Shown: positions 21,176 through 29,308 of the stretch, piece after piece | Position numbering within the stretch: the stretch's first letter is position 1 | Layout: each line of letters begins with the position of its first letter | NCBI GenBank assembly: GCA_963752325.1 | Contig: CAVVXU010000005.1 | Span: 248,001 to 312,000 of the forward strand | DNA length: 64,000 nucleotides | From: CAVTJL01 sp963752325 | GTDB lineage: Bacteria > Pseudomonadota > Alphaproteobacteria > Geminicoccales > Geminicoccaceae | Direction: 5' to 3' | Notes under the pieces: generated by a model | The model's database searches: none | Seen by the model: the letters and a program-made list of their open reading frames with translations, nothing else | What the model was told of the DNA's origin: nothing | Translations under genes and position numbers: made by a program

Positions 21176-22554
21176 GCGCCGACGCGGCCCGGGGCCTGCC
21201 GGAAGGCCTCCTCCTGAGCTTCTACGGCGACGACTTCACCGGCTCGACGTCCGTCATGGAGGTCCTCACCTTCGCCGGTCTGCCGACCGTTCTGTTCCTC
21301 GACGTGCCGACGCCCGAGCGGCTCGCCCGTTTCGAGGGCTACCGCGCCATCGGCGTCGCGGGCGTGGCGCGCTCGAAGGGTCCGGACTGGATGGACGAGC
21401 ACCTGCCGCCGGTGTTTCATGCGCTGGCGGCGCTCGGCGCCCCGATCGCGCACTACAAGGTCTGCTCGACCTTCGACTCGGCACCGCATGTCGGCTCGAT
21501 CGGTCGGGCGATCGAGCTCGCCACGCCCATTCTCGGCGGCGCCTGGCACCCGCTGGTGGTCGCGGCGCCGGCGATCGCGCGCTACCAGGCCTTCGGCAAC
21601 CTGTTCGCGGCGGTGAATGGGGTTGCCTACCGGCTCGACCGGCATCCGACCATGGCGCGCCACCCCGTGACGCCGATGGACGAGGCCGACGTAAGGCTCC
21701 ACCTCGCAAAGCAGACCGACCGGCATATCGGCCTCGTCGACCTCGTTGCCATGAAGCACGGCGCGGCGGATTCGGCCCTTGCCCGGGAGCTGGCCGGGGG
21801 GGCCGAGATCGTCGCGCTCGACGTGGTCGACGACGAGACCCTGGCCGAGGCCGGCCGGCTTGTGTGGCAGCAGCGGGGCCAGCACCTCCTGGCCGTGGGC
21901 TCGCAGGGCATCGAGTACGCCCTCGTCGCCCACTGGCAGGCGGCCGGGCTCAAGGATCAGCCCGAGAAGGTGTTCCGGGCCCCGCCGGCGGAGCGCATCG
22001 CCTGCGTCTCGGGCTCCTGCTCGCCGGTCACGGCGGCGCAGATCGCCTTCGCCGAACGGAACGGCTTCGCGGGCATCCGGCTCGACGTGGCCCGCGCCGT
22101 CGACACGGCGGCATGGGAGCGCGAGCTCGGACGGGCGGCCGAGCGTTCCCTGGCCGCGATCGGCGAGGGCCGGGACCCGCTCGTCTTCACGGCCGCCGGC
22201 CCGGACGACCCCGCCGTCGCGGCCCTCGCCACGGCCGCCGAGGCCCACAGGCTGCCGGCGGGCGTCGTCAACGACCGGATCGGCGCAGGCCTCGGCCGGC
22301 TTCTCGACCGCGTGCTCCGCGAAGCCAGGCTGACGCGTGCGGCCATCGCCGGCGGCGACACGTCCGGCCATGCGACGCTGATGCTCGGCATCTACGCGCT
22401 CACGGCCCTGGCGCCCGTCAGCCCCGGCGCTCCCTTATGCCAGGCGCACTCGGACGACCCGGCGCACGCAGGGCTCGTGATCGCTTTGAAGGGCGGCCAG
22501 ATCGGCGCCCCCGACTACTTCTGCGCCGTCAAGAGCGGCGGCGCGGCCGGCTGA
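21172..22554 (+). CDS. oiaK: DUF1537 acid-sugar kinase, probable 3-oxo-isoapionate kinase
   Basis: 460 residues, four-carbon acid sugar kinase family. The N-terminal substrate domain carries 'FYGDDFTGSTSVMEV', and the C-terminal nucleotide-binding domain has 'GSCSPVTAAQIAFAE' and 'IAGGDTSGHATLM', with late 'IALKGGQIGAPDYF'. It would phosphorylate a keto-acid sugar with ATP. The context (RuBisCO-like gene before, ApnO-like gene after) makes 3-oxo-isoapionate the best substrate guess over threonate-type substrates. Four-base overlap with the upstream gene implies translational coupling. Confidence 0.8.
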   Translation: MSADAARGLPEGLLLSFYGDDFTGSTSVMEVLTFAGLPTVLFLDVPTPERLARFEGYRAIGVAGVARSKGPDWMDEHLPPVFHALAALGAPIAHYKVCSTFDSAPHVGSIGRAIELATPILGGAWHPLVVAAPAIARYQAFGNLFAAVNGVAYRLDRHPTMARHPVTPMDEADVRLHLAKQTDRHIGLVDLVAMKHGAADSALARELAGGAEIVALDVVDDETLAEAGRLVWQQRGQHLLAVGSQGIEYALVAHWQAAGLKDQPEKVFRAPPAERIACVSGSCSPVTAAQIAFAERNGFAGIRLDVARAVDTAAWERELGRAAERSLAAIGEGRDPLVFTAAGPDDPAVAALATAAEAHRLPAGVVNDRIGAGLGRLLDRVLREARLTRAAIAGGDTSGHATLMLGIYALTALAPVSPGAPLCQAHSDDPAHAGLVIALKGGQIGAPDYFCAVKSGGAAG

Positions 22555-22582
22555 AACCGAAGGAACTGGGGAGAACCTTGGA

Positions 22583-23437
22583 ATGACGAAGATCGCGCTG
22601 CTCGGCGCCGGCGGCAAGATGGGAGTCCGCCTCGCCACCAACCTCAAGGGCTCGCGCTTCGAGGTCGAGCATGTCGAGATCTCGGAGGAGGGCCGCCGGC
22701 GCCTCAAATCCTCGGTCGGCGTCGACTGCATCGACCAGGACCGTGCCTTGGCGGGAGCCGACGTCGTGCTCATGGCCGTGCCCGACCGGCTCATCGGCAA
22801 GATCGCGCACGGCATCGTCGACAAGGTGCGGCCCGGCACGGCGCTTATCGTCCTCGACGCCGCCGCCCCTCATGCGGGCGAGATGCCTGATCGGCCGGAG
22901 CTCACCTACTTCGTGACCCACCCCTGCCACCCGCCGATCTTCAACGACGAGACCACCGCGGAGGCCAAGCGGGACTTCTTCGGCGGGGTCACTGCCAAGC
23001 AGCACATCGTCTGCGCGCTGATGCAGGGGCCCGATGAGCACTACGCGCTGTGCGAGGAGGTGGCGCGGACGATCTACAAGCCGGTGATGCGCGCACACCG
23101 CTGCACCGTGGAGCAGATTGCGATCCTGGAGCCCGCGCTCTCGGAGACGACCGCGATCACGATGTGCATCGCGCTGCGCGAGGCGGCTGACGAGGCGGCA
23201 CGGCGCGGCGTGCCGGCGCAGGCGGCAGTCGACTTCCTGCTGGGTCACCTCACGATCGGACTGTCGATCGCGTTCGACGTCTTCCCCGAGGGTCGTTTCT
23301 CGGACGGTGCCCTGCGGGCCATCGAGCTGGCGAAGCCCCAGATCTTCCGGGAGGGCTGGCTCGAGCGGGTGTTCGCCCCGGAAGCCGTGCTCCAATCGGT
23401 CAAGGACATCTGCGAGCCGGGCGCGCCGCGGACCTGA
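22583..23437 (+). CDS. apnO: Probable D-apionate oxidoisomerase (ApnO-like)
   Basis: 284 residues. The Rossmann start 'ALLGAGGKMGVRLATNL' is followed by 'VLMAVPDRLIGKIAHG', 'FVTHPCHPPIFNDET' and an all-helical C-terminal part of the phosphogluconate-dehydrogenase-like type ('CTVEQIAILEPALSETTA'). This layout matches the ApnO family, which oxidises and isomerises D-apionate to 3-oxo-isoapionate with NAD. It sits 28 bases behind the kinase gene and is the last gene of the plus-strand operon. A D-apionolactonase gene was not found in the window. Confidence 0.75.
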   Translation: MTKIALLGAGGKMGVRLATNLKGSRFEVEHVEISEEGRRRLKSSVGVDCIDQDRALAGADVVLMAVPDRLIGKIAHGIVDKVRPGTALIVLDAAAPHAGEMPDRPELTYFVTHPCHPPIFNDETTAEAKRDFFGGVTAKQHIVCALMQGPDEHYALCEEVARTIYKPVMRAHRCTVEQIAILEPALSETTAITMCIALREAADEAARRGVPAQAAVDFLLGHLTIGLSIAFDVFPEGRFSDGALRAIELAKPQIFREGWLERVFAPEAVLQSVKDICEPGAPRT

Positions 23438-23779
23438 TCACCGGGTCCCCAGCCGGCGTGAGGCCGCCGGGCGGCTGGCGGGCATGGCTCGCCTGACCAT
23501 GGCGCGGCAGGACGCATAGCGGCCGCTTGGCGGGACGACGGCCCCGGCTGCCGCCCATTGCCTGTCGCGCCCTCGGAACGAGGCGGCCCTCGTCGCCGTC
23601 CAGCGGCGCCCACGTTGAGGGCTCGACCTATTCCACAGGCAGATCGGGCCAGTGGCCACCGCAGTCCGCCGCCTCATCGGGGGGCGGGTGCCGGCCAGGG
23701 ACTTGCCTTGCTCCGAAGCGCTCGCCACCCTCGCCCGCCGAGCGCTCCTCGGGCCGCGCCCGTGCACGACGCCGAGGCC
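23438..23779. other. Convergent intergenic region, nothing recognised
   Basis: About 340 GC-rich bases between the 3' ends of two convergent operons. Short open frames exist on both strands but none has a recognisable domain or start. The first 60 bases form several GC stems and may terminate transcription. Confidence 0.4.
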
Positions 23780-24787
23780 TCAGGGCTTCTGCATCGCGTC
23801 CCAGATCTGGTGGGTCCAGGCACCCTGCGGCTGCTTCGAGATGACCGGGTCGGAGCCGCCAGAGAGCAGCACCTTCACGGTGCGCTCGTAGTCGGCGGGA
23901 TCGAGATAGCCGATCTTGGCCGGATCGTCGGCCAGGAGCTTGTCGATCTCGGCCATCATGCGCTGCTGGTGGGCCTCGGTCTGCGCACCCGTGGCGTCAT
24001 TGTCGAGGGTGATCTTCGCCGCCTCGTCGGGATGCTCCTTGGCGTACTCCCAGCCCTTGATCGACGCTTTCAGGAAGCGCGCCAGGCGGTCGACCATCTT
24101 TGGGTCCTGGAGGCTCTTCTGGAGGACGTAGAGGCCGTCCTCGAGCGTCGCGACGCCCTCGTCCTCATATTTGAAGACGGTCAGCTCGCTTGCCGGCACG
24201 CCGGCCTCGATGATCTGCCAGTACTCGTTGTAGGTCATGGTCGAGATGCAGTCGGCCTGCTTCTGCAGCAGCGGATCGACATTGAAACCCTGCTTCAGGA
24301 CCGTCACCCCGTCGGGCCCGCCCGTGGTCTTGAGGCCGAGATGGGCCATCCACGACAAGAAAGGATACTCGTTGCCGGCGAACCAGACGCCCAGCGTCTT
24401 GCCCTTGAAGTCGGTCTTGGGGTCCTTGATGCCGGTGTCCTTGCGGCAGGTGAGCTCGAGGCCCGACTTCTTGAAGATCTGGGCGATGTTGACGAGCGGC
24501 ACGCCCTTCTCACGGGCGGCGAGCGCGGCCGGCATCCAGTCGACCACGACGTCGGCACCGCCGCCGGCGATCACCTGCTCCGGGGCCACGTCCGGGCCGC
24601 CGGGCTTGATCGTCACGTCGAGCCCCTCGTCCTTGTAGTAGCCCTTGTCCTGGGCGACGTAGTAGCCGCCGAACTGCGCCTGCGTGACCCATTTGAGCTG
24701 CAGGGTGAGCTTGTCGGCCGCATGCGCGGCGCCACTTGCCAACAGCAGGACCGCCGCAACGGCAAGGCTGCCCGTCCTCATCCTCAT
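23780..24787 (-). CDS. NMT1/THI5-type ABC substrate-binding protein
   Basis: 335 residues with a signal peptide (SLAVAAVLLLASGAAHA). The mature part starts 'LTLQLKWVTQAQFGGYYVAQ', the classic opening of the THI5/NMT1 family, followed by 'GYYKDEGLDVTIKPGGPDV' and 'VVVDWMPAALAAREKGV'. Members bind pyrimidines (thiamine precursors), riboflavin or other heteroaromatics. The ATG at 24787 is preceded by a strong GA/G-rich ribosome site (GAAGGGGG). It ends a three-gene minus-strand operon with two permeases. A remnant of a second copy lies at 18801. Confidence 0.85.
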   Translation of the reverse strand: MRMRTGSLAVAAVLLLASGAAHAADKLTLQLKWVTQAQFGGYYVAQDKGYYKDEGLDVTIKPGGPDVAPEQVIAGGGADVVVDWMPAALAAREKGVPLVNIAQIFKKSGLELTCRKDTGIKDPKTDFKGKTLGVWFAGNEYPFLSWMAHLGLKTTGGPDGVTVLKQGFNVDPLLQKQADCISTMTYNEYWQIIEAGVPASELTVFKYEDEGVATLEDGLYVLQKSLQDPKMVDRLARFLKASIKGWEYAKEHPDEAAKITLDNDATGAQTEAHQQRMMAEIDKLLADDPAKIGYLDPADYERTVKVLLSGGSDPVISKQPQGAWTHQIWDAMQKP

Positions 24788-24909
24788 CCCCCCTTCTCGC
24801 CACCGCTCGGTCACGCTTCACCGGCTGCCTGATGTTGAAGCATAGCCCGGGCAGCTTGTCAGCGCACCTCGATCGGGCGGACCGACGCCCCTGGTGCGAC
24901 CATGCGGGC

Positions 24910-26028
24910 TCAGTCGCGGTAGGAAGGATGCCAGAAGGTGAGGCTGCGCTCGATCAGGGCCAGGAGCCCATAGAAGAGCGAGCCCGCGACCGCCGCCACG
25001 GTGATGGTGGCCCAGACGATGTCGAGGTCCATGCGTGCCACCTCGGTCGAGATGCGAAAGCCCATGCCGACGATGGGCGTGCCGAAGAACTCGGCGACGA
25101 TGGCGCCGATGAGCGCCAGGGTGCTGTTGATCTTGAGCGCGTTGAAGACGAAGGGGAGCGCCGTCGGCAGCCGCAGCTTCACGAGCGTCGTCAGGTAGCC
25201 GGCGGCGTAGGAGCGCATCAGGTCGCGCTCGATGCGCCCGGCGTTGGCGAGCCCGGTCACGGCGTTCACCAGCATCGGGAAGAAGGTCATGACGACGACG
25301 ACCGCGGCCTTCGACTGCCAGTCGAAGCCGAACCACATGACCATGATGGGCGCCACGCCGACGATCGGCAGGGCCGAGACGAGGTTGCCGAAAGGCAAGA
25401 GGCCGCGCTGGAGGAACGGCACGCGATCCACCAGCACGGCCACGAGGAAGCCCGATCCGCAGCCCATGATCCAGCCCGGGATCACCGCCTTGAGGAAGGT
25501 CTGGCGAAAGTCCGCGGCGAGGATCGGGCCGTGGTGCGCGAGCGCCAGCCCGATGGCCGAGGGTGCCGGCAGCAGGACGCGCGGGATGTCGAAGGCGCGA
25601 ACCGCCAGCTCCCAGACATAGAGGAGGCCCGCGCCGAAGAGCACCGGGACGAGCAGCCTGCCGGCGCGCTGCCAGCGGCGATCCGCTGCCGTCTGGCCCG
25701 CCAGGATCGCCATCGCCTGCCAGGCCAGCACGAAGAGCGCCAGGAGAAAGATCCAAAGGCCGATGCTGCCGGCACCGAGGGCGCCGCCCTGCAGGACGAG
25801 AAGGAGGGGGGCGGCCGAGCCGACGAGGACGGCCGCCGCGACCAGGAGGCCGGCCTCGAGGCCGCGCCGGCCGCTGGCATGGCACCAGATGCCGGCGGCG
25901 AGCACGAGCGCGGCCAGCGCCAGCGGCAAGGGGTGCTCGAACCACCAGCCGGCCGGGCCCAACGGCAGCAGGAGGCCCGCGACCGCGAGGATCACAAAGC
26001 CCGCCAGGCCTTGCGAGGCGGCGCTCAC
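24910..26028 (-). CDS. ABC importer permease, taurine/riboflavin type, with extra N-terminal membrane region
   Basis: 372 residues. The C-terminal 250 residues are a BPD_transp_1 domain with 'SALPIVGVAPIMVMWFGFDW' and the coupling region around 'SYAAGYLTTLVKLRLPTALP'. The N-terminal ~120 residues add about four hydrophobic segments not needed by the core family. GTG start 26028 overlaps the stop of the preceding permease by four bases (GTGA), so translation is coupled. Confidence 0.85.
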   Translation of the reverse strand: MSAASQGLAGFVILAVAGLLLPLGPAGWWFEHPLPLALAALVLAAGIWCHASGRRGLEAGLLVAAAVLVGSAAPLLLVLQGGALGAGSIGLWIFLLALFVLAWQAMAILAGQTAADRRWQRAGRLLVPVLFGAGLLYVWELAVRAFDIPRVLLPAPSAIGLALAHHGPILAADFRQTFLKAVIPGWIMGCGSGFLVAVLVDRVPFLQRGLLPFGNLVSALPIVGVAPIMVMWFGFDWQSKAAVVVVMTFFPMLVNAVTGLANAGRIERDLMRSYAAGYLTTLVKLRLPTALPFVFNALKINSTLALIGAIVAEFFGTPIVGMGFRISTEVARMDLDIVWATITVAAVAGSLFYGLLALIERSLTFWHPSYRD

Positions 26029-26942
26029 GCGGCCGTGCCCATGCGCCGCATCACGACGCGCTCGGCGACGCCGACGAGGGCGACCAGGATGGCCGCGAGC
26101 AGCGAGGCGGTGACCAGGGCCGCCCACATCAGCACCGTCTGGCCGTAGTAGGAGCCCGAGAGCAGGCGCGCCCCGAGGCCGGCCTGGGCGCCCGTCGGCA
26201 GCTCGCCGACGATGGCGCCGACGAGGCTGATCGCGACCGCGACCTTGAGGCTCGCGAAGAGGAACGAGAGGGCCGAGGGCCAGCGCAGCAGCCACAGGGT
26301 CTCGGTCGTGGTGGCGCTGTAGGTGCGCATCAGGTCGAGCTGCAGCCGGTCGGGCGAGCGCAGGCCTTTCACCATGCCGATCGCGACCGGGAAGAAGCAG
26401 AGATAGGTGGAGATGATGGCCTTCGGCAGAAGCCCGGTGAGGCCGATGGCGCCCAGCACGACGATGACCATGGGTGCTATGGCCAGGATCGGGATCGTCT
26501 GCGAGGTGATGATCCAGGGAAGGAGCGAGCGCTCGAGCGTCGGCACGTGGACGATGCCGATGGCGAGCGCGCAGCCCAGGAGCGTGCCCAGCACGAAGCC
26601 CACCAGGGTCGAGGAGAGCGTCACCCAGGCGTGGAACAGGAGCGAGCGGCGCGATGTCGGCGCCGTGTCGAGGATCGTCTTTCTCATCTCGGCGAGGATC
26701 TGGTGTGGTGCCGGCAACACCGGTCGCTCCATCGAGAGCGTGTCGGCGACGAGGCCGCTCGCGGTCCATTCGGTCTTGCCGCGCGCATAGCGGTCGAGCA
26801 CCTGCGGGGCGTTGAGCCAGACAGCGGCCGCGTACCAGATGACGAGGAGCGCTGCGACGACGACGAGAATGGGCACGGCCCTTCCGGCCGCCAGGCGGCA
26901 TGGCCAGCTTTGTCGCAAGGCGCTGGGCGGACCGCCCATCAT
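26025..26942 (-). CDS. ABC importer permease, taurine/riboflavin type
   Basis: 305 residues, BPD_transp_1 family, with a first membrane segment near residues 20-42 and the conserved coupling stretch 'MRTYSATTTETLWLLRWPSA'. 'SQTIPILAIAPMVIVVLG' is typical for transporters paired with NMT1-type binding proteins. It forms a heterodimer with the next permease (inference). No ATPase gene lies next to this operon in the window. Confidence 0.85.
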   Translation of the reverse strand: MMGGPPSALRQSWPCRLAAGRAVPILVVVAALLVIWYAAAVWLNAPQVLDRYARGKTEWTASGLVADTLSMERPVLPAPHQILAEMRKTILDTAPTSRRSLLFHAWVTLSSTLVGFVLGTLLGCALAIGIVHVPTLERSLLPWIITSQTIPILAIAPMVIVVLGAIGLTGLLPKAIISTYLCFFPVAIGMVKGLRSPDRLQLDLMRTYSATTTETLWLLRWPSALSFLFASLKVAVAISLVGAIVGELPTGAQAGLGARLLSGSYYGQTVLMWAALVTASLLAAILVALVGVAERVVMRRMGTAA

Positions 26943-27106
26943 GCCGAGGTCTCCCCCACCTCCAGGCGGCCGGCGTTTCGGGCCGGCGGATCGCCTTCAT
27001 CCCGGTATCGCCCGCCGGCTCGGGTGTCCAGGTGGAGCAGCGGCTTGCGCACGGGGTCGGCTTCAGGCTTCCTGGGCTCGATCGGCTCAGGGGGAAGGAA
27101 ACGCAT
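26939..27106 (-). CDS. Small open frame coupled to permease (doubtful)
   Basis: 55 residues, proline/arginine-rich ('FLPPEPIEPRKPEADPVRKP'). Its stop overlaps the permease start (ATGATG), the only reason to list it. There is no recognisable domain. It could be a chance frame in the leader between divergent genes. Confidence 0.2.
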   Translation of the reverse strand: MRFLPPEPIEPRKPEADPVRKPLLHLDTRAGGRYRDEGDPPARNAGRLEVGETSA

Positions 27107-27878
27107 GGCCGCGATGCGACGGCCGTATCCACAGGCAAGCTGGCTCGCCGGCGCAGGCGTGGCCCTCCTGCTTGCGTGGTGTCCCGCTGCGTCGGCCGTG
27201 CCCCCGGAGCGCGACACGCGCTGCCTTGCTCTCATCGCCTATGCCGAGGCGGCCGGCGAGGGCGCGGCCGGCATGGCAGCTGTCATGCAGGTGGTGCGGA
27301 ACAGGGCCCGCGACTCCCGTTTTCCCGGCGATGACTGTGCCGTCGCGGTCGAGCCCGGCCAGTTCCAGCCGGTCGACGAGTTGCCGGCGCTGAGGGCAGC
27401 CTTGCTCGCTCCCGATCGCTACAGGCCGGACCAAGTGGTTGTCGTGCGGGGCCAGGCGGACAGGAAGGCGCTGGCGGAGGCCTTGGCCCTCGCCAAGCGA
27501 CACGCGTCGGACGGCTCCGATCCTACTCAAGGGGCGCTCTACTTCGTCAATCCGCGTCTGATGGACCCCGGCAACTGCTCCTGGTTCGCCCGGCGCAAGC
27601 GAACCGCGACGATCGGCCAGCACGTCTTCCTGACGGAGTACGGCCCGGACGAGCAGCGCGGGGCGCCGGGCCTCGACTGCAGCCTTGCCGGAATCGACCG
27701 GGCCAAGGGCCTGCCGGTGCACTATAGAATTGGACCCTTCGCGCCGGGTGGGCCCAAGATCGCCACCCGGACGCCGACGCGAGCGATGCTGGACGCTTGG
27801 CGTCGGACCGGTCAGCTCGCCGCGCGGGAGCGGGAGCTGAAGCACTATTTTGCGCCCAACTGGCTGACGGAGGACTGA
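27105..27878 (+). CDS. Exported cell-wall hydrolase, SleB/Hydrolase_2 family
   Basis: 257 residues. A signal peptide (about residues 10-31, 'WLAGAGVALLLAW...ASA') is followed by the Hydrolase_2 region: 'CLALIAYAEAAGEGAAGMAAVMQVVRNRARD' region with the conserved Glu, 'FPGDDCAVAVEPGQFQPV', and 'GALYFVNPRLMDPGNCSWF'. Such proteins cleave peptidoglycan glycan strands (lytic transglycosylase-like). The C-terminal 70 residues are unassigned. Divergent from the permease operon. Confidence 0.75.
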   Translation: MAAMRRPYPQASWLAGAGVALLLAWCPAASAVPPERDTRCLALIAYAEAAGEGAAGMAAVMQVVRNRARDSRFPGDDCAVAVEPGQFQPVDELPALRAALLAPDRYRPDQVVVVRGQADRKALAEALALAKRHASDGSDPTQGALYFVNPRLMDPGNCSWFARRKRTATIGQHVFLTEYGPDEQRGAPGLDCSLAGIDRAKGLPVHYRIGPFAPGGPKIATRTPTRAMLDAWRRTGQLAARERELKHYFAPNWLTED

Positions 27879-27991
27879 GCGCGAGCCCGGGGCCCGCCCG
27901 GACCTCGGACGGCTGACGCCATCCTCCGGATGGCATCCTGTTTCCAGCGAACCGAAGAAAGCCCATGCGGGCTCGGGAAAGGACCAAACCG

Positions 27992-28522
27992 ATGCGTCCA
28001 GCTCTTACGACCGCCTTGTGCGGCTCGCTCTTCCTGATCCTCGGGGCCGGCGCCGCGCAGGCGCTCGAGGCCACGATGCAGCTCGCGACGCCCGAGGGGC
28101 CGGGTGCCACGATCGGCACGGTCGAGATCACGGGCGGCCCGGACGGCACCGTCTTCAAGCCCGACCTGAAGGATCTGCCGCCGGGCGAGCACGGCTTCCA
28201 CGTGCATGCGAAGGGCAGCTGCGCGCCGGGCCAGCAAGACGGCAAGACGGTGCCGGCACTCGCGGCCGGCGGCCACTGGGATCCCGACAAGGCCGGCCGT
28301 CACGAGGGGCCCGACGGCAAGGGGCATCTGGGTGATCTGCCCGTCCTGGTCGTCGCGGCGGACGGGACCGCCACCGAGGCCGTCACGGCACCGCGCATCA
28401 CCGATCCGAGCCGCCTCGAGGGCCTCGCTCTCATGATCCACGCCGGCGGCGACAATTACAGCGACCAGCCCAAGGCCCTCGGCGGCGGTGGTGCTAGGCT
28501 CGCCTGCGGCATCATCGAGTAG
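27992..28522 (+). CDS. sodC: Periplasmic Cu,Zn superoxide dismutase
   Basis: 176 residues. The signal peptide ends near 'GAAQA'. The copper/zinc ligands are visible in order: 'GEHGFHVHAKGSC' (two His), 'AGGHWDPD', 'HEGPDGKGHLGDLP' (zinc-site His and Asp) and 'LMIHAGGDNYSD' (last copper His). The two cysteines of the structural disulfide (in 'GSCAPG' and 'RLACGI') are present. It removes superoxide in the periplasm. ATG 27992 has a good ribosome site (AAAGGA), and an upstream ATG at 27965 is less likely. Confidence 0.9.
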   Translation: MRPALTTALCGSLFLILGAGAAQALEATMQLATPEGPGATIGTVEITGGPDGTVFKPDLKDLPPGEHGFHVHAKGSCAPGQQDGKTVPALAAGGHWDPDKAGRHEGPDGKGHLGDLPVLVVAADGTATEAVTAPRITDPSRLEGLALMIHAGGDNYSDQPKALGGGGARLACGIIE

Positions 28523-28560
28523 CGCCGGGCGGGAAGAAGACGCCCTCGCCCTCCTGCGTA

Positions 28561-29091
28561 TCAGCCCCGGCCGAGAAGCGCTGCCCAAAAGGCGTCGCGC
28601 GCCATGAAGGTCTCGGCCGAATCGCTGCCACTCGCAGTCAGAAGGAGAAAGGCGTAGCCCGGCAGGCGCGTCAGGTGCTCCTGGAGGGTCGGGCATCGGG
28701 TCGCGGCGATCCAGTCGAGCGCCGCCTCCTGGTGCTCCGAGCGGCGCGAGAGGACGTAGGTCAACGCCTGCTCGACGGCGGCAATGCCGGCCGGCTCGTC
28801 CAACGCGAGCAGCGTGCCGGTCAGGACGTGGGTGCAGAGGCGGGCATAGGCGTCGACCGGCGTCGAGCCGAGCGTCGATGCTTGGCGATTGACGACCGCC
28901 GTCACGACCTCGATCGGGAGTCGCGCACGGGCCTCGGTCCAGAAGAACTCGTCCAGGACCCTGGCCCGGTCCGCCCAGGTGAGGTATTCCACGCGGCGTG
29001 CCAGCGCGGTCGCGAGGCGCTGGGCGGGCTCGGCCTCAGCGCCGAGGCTCTCCTCCAGGAATGCGCCGGCCAGCGCCGCGCCTGCGGTCAT
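28561..29091 (-). CDS. Conserved-looking hypothetical protein
   Basis: 176 residues, mostly helical, no signal peptide or membrane segment. Features include 'RVEYLTWADRARVLDEFFW' and 'AALDWIAATRCPTLQEHL'. I do not recognise a family. It runs convergent to sodC (38 bases apart) and divergent from mutS, and its base composition matches its neighbours. Confidence 0.6.
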   Translation of the reverse strand: MTAGAALAGAFLEESLGAEAEPAQRLATALARRVEYLTWADRARVLDEFFWTEARARLPIEVVTAVVNRQASTLGSTPVDAYARLCTHVLTGTLLALDEPAGIAAVEQALTYVLSRRSEHQEAALDWIAATRCPTLQEHLTRLPGYAFLLLTASGSDSAETFMARDAFWAALLGRG

Positions 29092-29308
29092 GGCACGGCC
29101 AGACGTGGAGATCGCGCTGCCCTGCCGAGGGCAGCCGCGATCGTCAAAGGATCGCGTGCGTGCATGTCTCCGCTCCCCACTCGAATCCCTATCGAGAGTC
29201 ACGGCTCGACCGACGCGAAGGCCCCTGAAGCGCGCGCGATCGTATGGATCCCACGCTAGGATCGCAGGCTACGCAATCTGCGAGAAAAATTCAAGAGACA
29301 ACTCAACC

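Noticed and set aside
24736..26148. A 470-residue plus-strand frame opposite the NMT1-type permeases
   Set aside because: Highly charged low-complexity antisense shadow.
24910..27138. A 742-residue minus-strand frame covering both permeases
   Set aside because: Only the C-terminal 372 residues form a permease. The upstream part runs out of frame through the first permease.
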